Assembly (NCBI RefSeq): GCF_012641275.1 | Contig: NZ_JABAIA010000004.1 | Location: 62,001 to 126,000, forward strand | DNA from: Chitinophaga varians | GTDB lineage: Bacteria; Bacteroidota; Bacteroidia; Chitinophagales; Chitinophagaceae | Reading direction: 5' to 3' | DNA length: 64,000 nt | Part shown: piece by piece, positions 60,022-64,000 of the stretch | How positions within the stretch are numbered: position 1 is the stretch's first letter | Layout of the letters: each line of letters begins with the position of its first letter | Notes under the pieces: generated by a model | The model's input: the letters and a program-made list of their open reading frames with translations, nothing else | Database searches by the model: none | Told to the model about the DNA's origin: nothing | Program-made: the position numbers and the translations under genes

Positions 60022-60707
60022 TCACCGCTTAGCGCTGTGATATACTTATCTACATACACGTCTTTTGTCTTGCTTTTATATTGCATTACAAATCTGGGAT
60101 GCTCCAGCGGGACGACCTGTTGGAAGAACTGTTCTTTTTTGTTCAGTGCTTCAAGGAAAGCTGCGTTTTTACCGGTGCCCATCACGTAACACACGCTGGT
60201 ATCTATGTCCCAGGTGAGCTGTTTGCGCAGACTTTCTATGATGAAGGGGGTGACTGCTTTGGTGAGGGCGGGACTGTCGTAGTAGTTGTAGTTGATCTCC
60301 TTTCCGCCGGCTTGTTGTTGCGTAAAGCCGAGCGGGCATATAGAGCCGATATAGAATTTGTGGTAGAATTTTTTTACGCCGCCGTAGGCATCAATCACAT
60401 CGTATACAAACACGGACGAGGGTTCATGCGATTTAAACCCTTTGATGGTGATGCCGCATTTTTCCGCCATGCGTTTGGTGTCCGTGAAAGGCACGCCGGT
60501 AGCGCCCGAACCAAGGCGGCCTGGGTTAATGCCCAGTATCATACGGCGCTGCGAGTGGTCGTTGTAGAACTTTTTATAGAACTGTTCCATGATACCGTTG
60601 ATTTCCGGATTTTCACGGAACGGGTTCATGATACGGATACCGGCGGGCAGGTGACCGTTGAACACAAGATTTTTATTAAAGTCGATGATCTGGTCTGCGA
60701 ATGTCAT
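60018..60707 (-). CDS. SMUG2-like uracil-DNA glycosylase family protein (DUF4918)
   Basis: This 229-residue protein has the Bacteroidota SMUG2/DUF4918 pattern: the active-site motif GINPGR (59-64) followed by TGVPFTD (70-76), YYDSPALTK near 140-148 and a C-terminal LEHPRFVMQYK in place of the usual H-x-x-x-S/N motif. Members remove uracil or deaminated bases from DNA for base excision repair. The gene is monocistronic, transcribed away from the histidine kinase gene's end (38 bases apart, same strand). Confidence 0.87.
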   Translation of the reverse strand: MTFADQIIDFNKNLVFNGHLPAGIRIMNPFRENPEINGIMEQFYKKFYNDHSQRRMILGINPGRLGSGATGVPFTDTKRMAEKCGITIKGFKSHEPSSVFVYDVIDAYGGVKKFYHKFYIGSICPLGFTQQQAGGKEINYNYYDSPALTKAVTPFIIESLRKQLTWDIDTSVCYVMGTGKNAAFLEALNKKEQFFQQVVPLEHPRFVMQYKSKTKDVYVDKYITALSGD

Positions 60708-60745
60708 ACGACAAGATAGGACAGAATCCGTGAATATCCTTAAAG

Positions 60746-62875
60746 TTATACCAGCAGGCCGTGCGCGCTGATTTTCTCGAGGATGTCTTCTTCACGGTAC
60801 GGCTTCATGATGTAGTCATTCAGACCGCTGTTCATATAGCTGGCCACATCGTCGTCCAGTATGTTACCGGTAATGGCGATGATGGTAACGCCGGCTTTTT
60901 TCTTGTCGGGCAACTGCCGGATCTGCTGTGTGAGCGCGATGCCGTCCATGCCAGGCAAATCAATGTCTGTCAGGATCATATCAAATGATTCGCGGACGTA
61001 GATGGTCAGCGCCTCTTCGGCGGAGCCGGTGATCACGTGTGCGATGCCAAGCCTGTCCAGCAGGAGGGCCAGCAATTTTTGATTCAGCACACTGTCTTCC
61101 ACTACCAGCAGCCGGATGTGCGAAGGAGCGGCAGGGGTGGTGTCGGGGGATTCGGTAGAGTTGTTCACGGGCATGGTAATTTTGATGGTACCAGGTGTTT
61201 GAACGGCAGCAGGATACCTTATTTCGAAATTGAACGTAGTGCCTTTTCTGGGTGTACTTTTTACTTCTATTTTCCCATCATGCAGGTCGATAATTTTTTT
61301 AGCGATGTACAATCCAAGTCCGCTACCTTTGGAAACGCCGTTAGGTCCCTGTGTGAAAGCGTCAAACAGGTTCGGCAGCACATCTTCCGGGATGCCGGAG
61401 CCGGTGTCTTTAACGGACACCTGCAACAGTTCGCCATCGCGCAGCCAGGCGGTCACGGTGATTTCTCCCTTGCTGGTGTATTTGATGGCGTTGGCGACCA
61501 GGTTGATCAGCACTTGTTTCAGCCGGAACACATCACCATATACCTGCTGCGTGGTAGGGAAATAAATGCAGGGCTGCAGGCGGAGCGATTTGATATTGGC
61601 CTGTACCTGCAGGCTGGTGCAGACTTCCTCGATGGCGGTGCGGGGGGAGAATTTCTCCTGTTTTAAAGAGGGTTTGCCGCCTTCCATCTGCGTATAATCG
61701 AGTACGTTGTTGACTACAGACAACAGCATCTCTGCCGAATTACGGATAGCGGAAGTTGTTTCTCCCGGTTGTTCCCGTTCCAGCTGGCTGGTATACCCCA
61801 GCAAAGAGTGGATGGGCGTCCGAATCTCGTGGCTCATGGTGGAGACAAACTCACTTTTCTGCCGCGCGTATTTCTCTGCCTGCTGTTTGGAACGCAACAG
61901 GGCCAGGTCATATTTATAAAGCCGGATGATACCATAGATGATGATGCCGGTCAGTAACAGCAACAAGGGAATTTCCCAATACGTGTGTTTGTCCATCGTA
62001 TAGAGGGAATTGCCGATGTTCTGACTGAGCACCCAGCGTTTTTTATCTGTTTCCGCCACCATGTTTTTGCGCAGATTGGCCAGCACCTGCTGCAGGGCGT
62101 TAAACAACCGTTGGTTGGCCATCACCAGCGCATATTCCTTACGGTTAAGGTTGGCGTGGCTTTGTGCCGCCTGCCGCATGAACTGCTGATAGCTTTGCTG
62201 CATCTTCTTCAGGTCTGCGGTGGAGATAACACTGGTCTGGCTGTCAGCGCCGGCGTCCCGTTTAATGACTTTTACTTCCTGTTTTGTTTGCACCGCGGCT
62301 TTGTTGGAAATAGCGTCCTTGATACGGCCGAATAATTTCTTTTTAGGCTTGACGGTGGCAGAAGAGGAAGTGATGATGGTATCGATCTGTTCCCGCTGAG
62401 GCAGCTTTATCTTTTGCAGCTCCTGTATCACCAGCGGCGTTGCAGCGGTGTCCCATTGCTGCGATAGTTGCAACAGGGAGTCCACATACAGGCGGGTATG
62501 CAGGAACAGCTGGGTCTTGGCCTCTTTGTCGGCCAGCAGCTCCTGTACCTGTTTCTGTTTGGAGGCGGCGCCGATGGCAGTGTCAATATGGGCGCTCACG
62601 GATTCCAGCGAAGCCACATAGGAGTGGAGATAAGCCGGGTCGTAGGTGAGGGTATAAAAACGAAAATCGTTGTCTGCTGCGTATAACAATTGCACGGCCT
62701 GGTCAATATGCCCTGCATCTGTTTTGGTGGCCACCAGGTCCCGCACGCCCGCACTCAGCTGGTCTGCTGCCCGCTTACGCAAAAAGATGATCATAAAGAA
62801 GGTAACCAGGATGACTACCATCAGAATGACTATTGCGAACCGGAAAAAACTTTTTCTTTCGTAGGCGTTGTACAT
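60746..62875 (-). CDS. hybrid sensor histidine kinase / response regulator
   Basis: This 709-residue protein has a membrane helix at 11-32 and a helical periplasmic sensor part (about 33-300, four-helix-bundle or CHASE3-like). A second membrane helix lies at 301-317. The HisKA domain has H349 in STMSHEIRTPI. The HATPase part has NLVANAIKYT, DTGSGIP and GSGLGLYIAKK. A C-terminal receiver has phospho-acceptor D637 (LTDIDLPGMDG). The signal and output are unknown, since no separate response regulator with a DNA-binding domain is adjacent. ATG 62875 is chosen over an in-frame start 31 codons upstream, because the membrane helix begins just after it. Confidence 0.92.
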   Translation of the reverse strand: MYNAYERKSFFRFAIVILMVVILVTFFMIIFLRKRAADQLSAGVRDLVATKTDAGHIDQAVQLLYAADNDFRFYTLTYDPAYLHSYVASLESVSAHIDTAIGAASKQKQVQELLADKEAKTQLFLHTRLYVDSLLQLSQQWDTAATPLVIQELQKIKLPQREQIDTIITSSSATVKPKKKLFGRIKDAISNKAAVQTKQEVKVIKRDAGADSQTSVISTADLKKMQQSYQQFMRQAAQSHANLNRKEYALVMANQRLFNALQQVLANLRKNMVAETDKKRWVLSQNIGNSLYTMDKHTYWEIPLLLLLTGIIIYGIIRLYKYDLALLRSKQQAEKYARQKSEFVSTMSHEIRTPIHSLLGYTSQLEREQPGETTSAIRNSAEMLLSVVNNVLDYTQMEGGKPSLKQEKFSPRTAIEEVCTSLQVQANIKSLRLQPCIYFPTTQQVYGDVFRLKQVLINLVANAIKYTSKGEITVTAWLRDGELLQVSVKDTGSGIPEDVLPNLFDAFTQGPNGVSKGSGLGLYIAKKIIDLHDGKIEVKSTPRKGTTFNFEIRYPAAVQTPGTIKITMPVNNSTESPDTTPAAPSHIRLLVVEDSVLNQKLLALLLDRLGIAHVITGSAEEALTIYVRESFDMILTDIDLPGMDGIALTQQIRQLPDKKKAGVTIIAITGNILDDDVASYMNSGLNDYIMKPYREEDILEKISAHGLLV

Positions 62876-63135
62876 TATTGCTTGGATTGGAAGTTGGCAC
62901 GAAAGAGTGAATGTGACTCTCCGGCGCGGTGAAATTAACTCATTTTCCGTATTGGTGGTAAAAGCCACTTATGGCGAATATGTTGGTGTGTATGTAATTT
63001 TAAATTATTGAAATATGTATTATGATTGAAAATGTATTATTGATTTTTTAAATTCTATATTCAAGTAAATGTTATTTAAAGGTAATTTGTACTTTGCTGC
63101 TCTATTCTAAAACAATAACACTTTCGTGGACGATT

Positions 63136-64000
63136 ATGAATTATTACGCATGGATAATAGTCCCTTTATGCAGCAGCATACTGGCCACCTCCGCTCAAAC
63201 TCCCGCACCAGACCCTGGTTACAGGCAACTACAGGAAAAAAACATAATCGTAAACAGGAACTTTTACCTCTTTACCTTACTCGAACACCTGCCGGAAGTC
63301 AACAGGCTGGTGCTGAAAGACACCAGCTTTGTACGGTGGAACAATATCTATCGCGATAAGCTGCAGTCAGCACATCGTCCCACAGACATACAACTTGACG
63401 ATGCCACTATCGCCCGTTTTAATACCTGCTTCGCCAGGATGCTGCAACAGCATCCGCGGGAAATGGGCACACTCCTGCAACATATGCGCCGTTCAGGTTT
63501 TTTTCAGCTATATGCCACTGCCCCCGACAGCACGTTGCTCACAAAATCCTGGCAGGACGCCGCCCATGGAGTGAACTATATCCTCAACGCCTATACGACC
63601 AATAAGGGTTTCCGCTACCCTAAAATCGACTCGGCTTCTTTTTATGTGGAAAGCCCTGCCTATAAACAGGCGCTGACAAAATTAATGACGTCCGTTGCCC
63701 GCAGTACCTCCACCAACAGCCTGTTTTTCCAGTCGCCGCTGGCAGTGGCGGTGGGACTGCTGGTATTGAACAAACATGATGAATGCGCCCGGTACATGCC
63801 ATTGGAGGAGACTAACAAAGACGCCTACACGAAAGTGAAGAAGGCCGACTGGAACAAATATGCTTACTCCGCATTGCTTATTCCAGGCGCCGGCCCGGGT
63901 GACAAAGCGTCCATCAGTGATGCCGGCAAAAACCGCTGCCGCATTGGGGCAGAGATGTACCATAGCGGGAAAGCTCCCTTTATCATCGTTTCCGGCGGCC
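63136..64000 (+). CDS. YdcF/DUF218-type protein, 5' part
   Basis: The frame starts at ATG 63136 and runs off the window after 288 codons. A signal peptide (about residues 4-20, ILATSAQ) is followed by a helical region of about 220 residues without a known family. The beginning of a DUF218 domain (LLIPGAGPGD, then GAEMYHSGKAPFIIVSGG) lies at the edge. DUF218 proteins such as SanA and ElyC are involved in envelope integrity and polysaccharide carrier metabolism. The long N-terminal extension resembles other Bacteroidota members. The 260 bases before it are AT-rich and should contain its promoter and that of the divergent kinase gene. Confidence 0.8.
   Translation, partial: MNYYAWIIVPLCSSILATSAQTPAPDPGYRQLQEKNIIVNRNFYLFTLLEHLPEVNRLVLKDTSFVRWNNIYRDKLQSAHRPTDIQLDDATIARFNTCFARMLQQHPREMGTLLQHMRRSGFFQLYATAPDSTLLTKSWQDAAHGVNYILNAYTTNKGFRYPKIDSASFYVESPAYKQALTKLMTSVARSTSTNSLFFQSPLAVAVGLLVLNKHDECARYMPLEETNKDAYTKVKKADWNKYAYSALLIPGAGPGDKASISDAGKNRCRIGAEMYHSGKAPFIIVSGG

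Overview
The window comes from a member of the Bacteroidota, most likely a Chitinophaga-like member of the Chitinophagales. The grounds are two SusC/SusD pairs each with an ECF sigma factor and a FecR anti-sigma factor, TAnnTTTG-type -7 promoter boxes, Bacteroides-type tra genes, a SMUG2-type uracil-DNA glycosylase and an almost complete lack of Shine-Dalgarno sequences. No taxonomic search was possible.

Layout. (1) 1-16.5 kb is part of an integrative and conjugative element (ICE). It starts in the last codons of an upstream gene (probably traG) and continues with traI, two further TraI-like secreted proteins, a phage-type PP-loop ATPase, traJ, traK, a TraL-like gene, traM and traN, all on the plus strand. 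A cargo tail follows: several conserved ICE hypotheticals including DUF3945-like paralogs, a Dam-type adenine methylase, a tandem pair of FRFPFPDED proteins, a small excisionase-like HTH protein and a tyrosine integrase. (2) 16.5-18.0 kb is a nested insertion-sequence scar: an IS3-family element with a nonsense codon in orfA, lying in the remnant of an IS256-family element. (3) 18.0-29.0 kb is an AT-rich, minus-strand defence island. From promoter-distal to promoter-proximal it holds an uncharacterised membrane-anchored protein, type III restriction subunit Res, type III methyltransferase Mod, a UvrD-family helicase fused to an Fe-S PD-(D/E)XK nuclease, and a fused GmrSD (DUF262-DUF1524) type IV restriction protein. 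Helicase, mod and res are packed almost without gaps and are probably co-transcribed. (4) A tRNA-Pro(GGG) gene with its terminator at about 29.5 kb marks the change from AT-rich mobile DNA to the GC-richer chromosome and is the likely integration target of the ICE or island.

(5) 29.7-64 kb is chromosomal. A sigma/FecR/SusC/SusD locus is followed by a phytanoyl-CoA dioxygenase-like enzyme, an Old Yellow Enzyme reductase, an aldo/keto reductase, a membrane acyl desaturase and an HdeD-like protein. A second sigma/FecR/SusC/SusD locus with a divergent sigma gene follows, then an M1 aminopeptidase and a polytopic membrane protein. Next are cobalamin genes (cbiA divergent from cobQ, a CobD/HisC-type aminotransferase and cbiB) with an SDR-family gene and small proteins. 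The window ends with a SMUG2-like glycosylase, a hybrid histidine kinase and the start of a YdcF-type (DUF218) protein.

How the parts fit. The ICE carries its own DNA adenine methylase, a PP-loop enzyme that could modify nucleic acid, and a restriction island. This is the usual arrangement of a mobile element that protects both itself and its host. The most notable candidate system is the helicase-nuclease/Mod/Res operon next to GmrSD. The two Sus loci are outer-membrane uptake systems with no adjacent glycoside hydrolase, so their substrates cannot be read from context.
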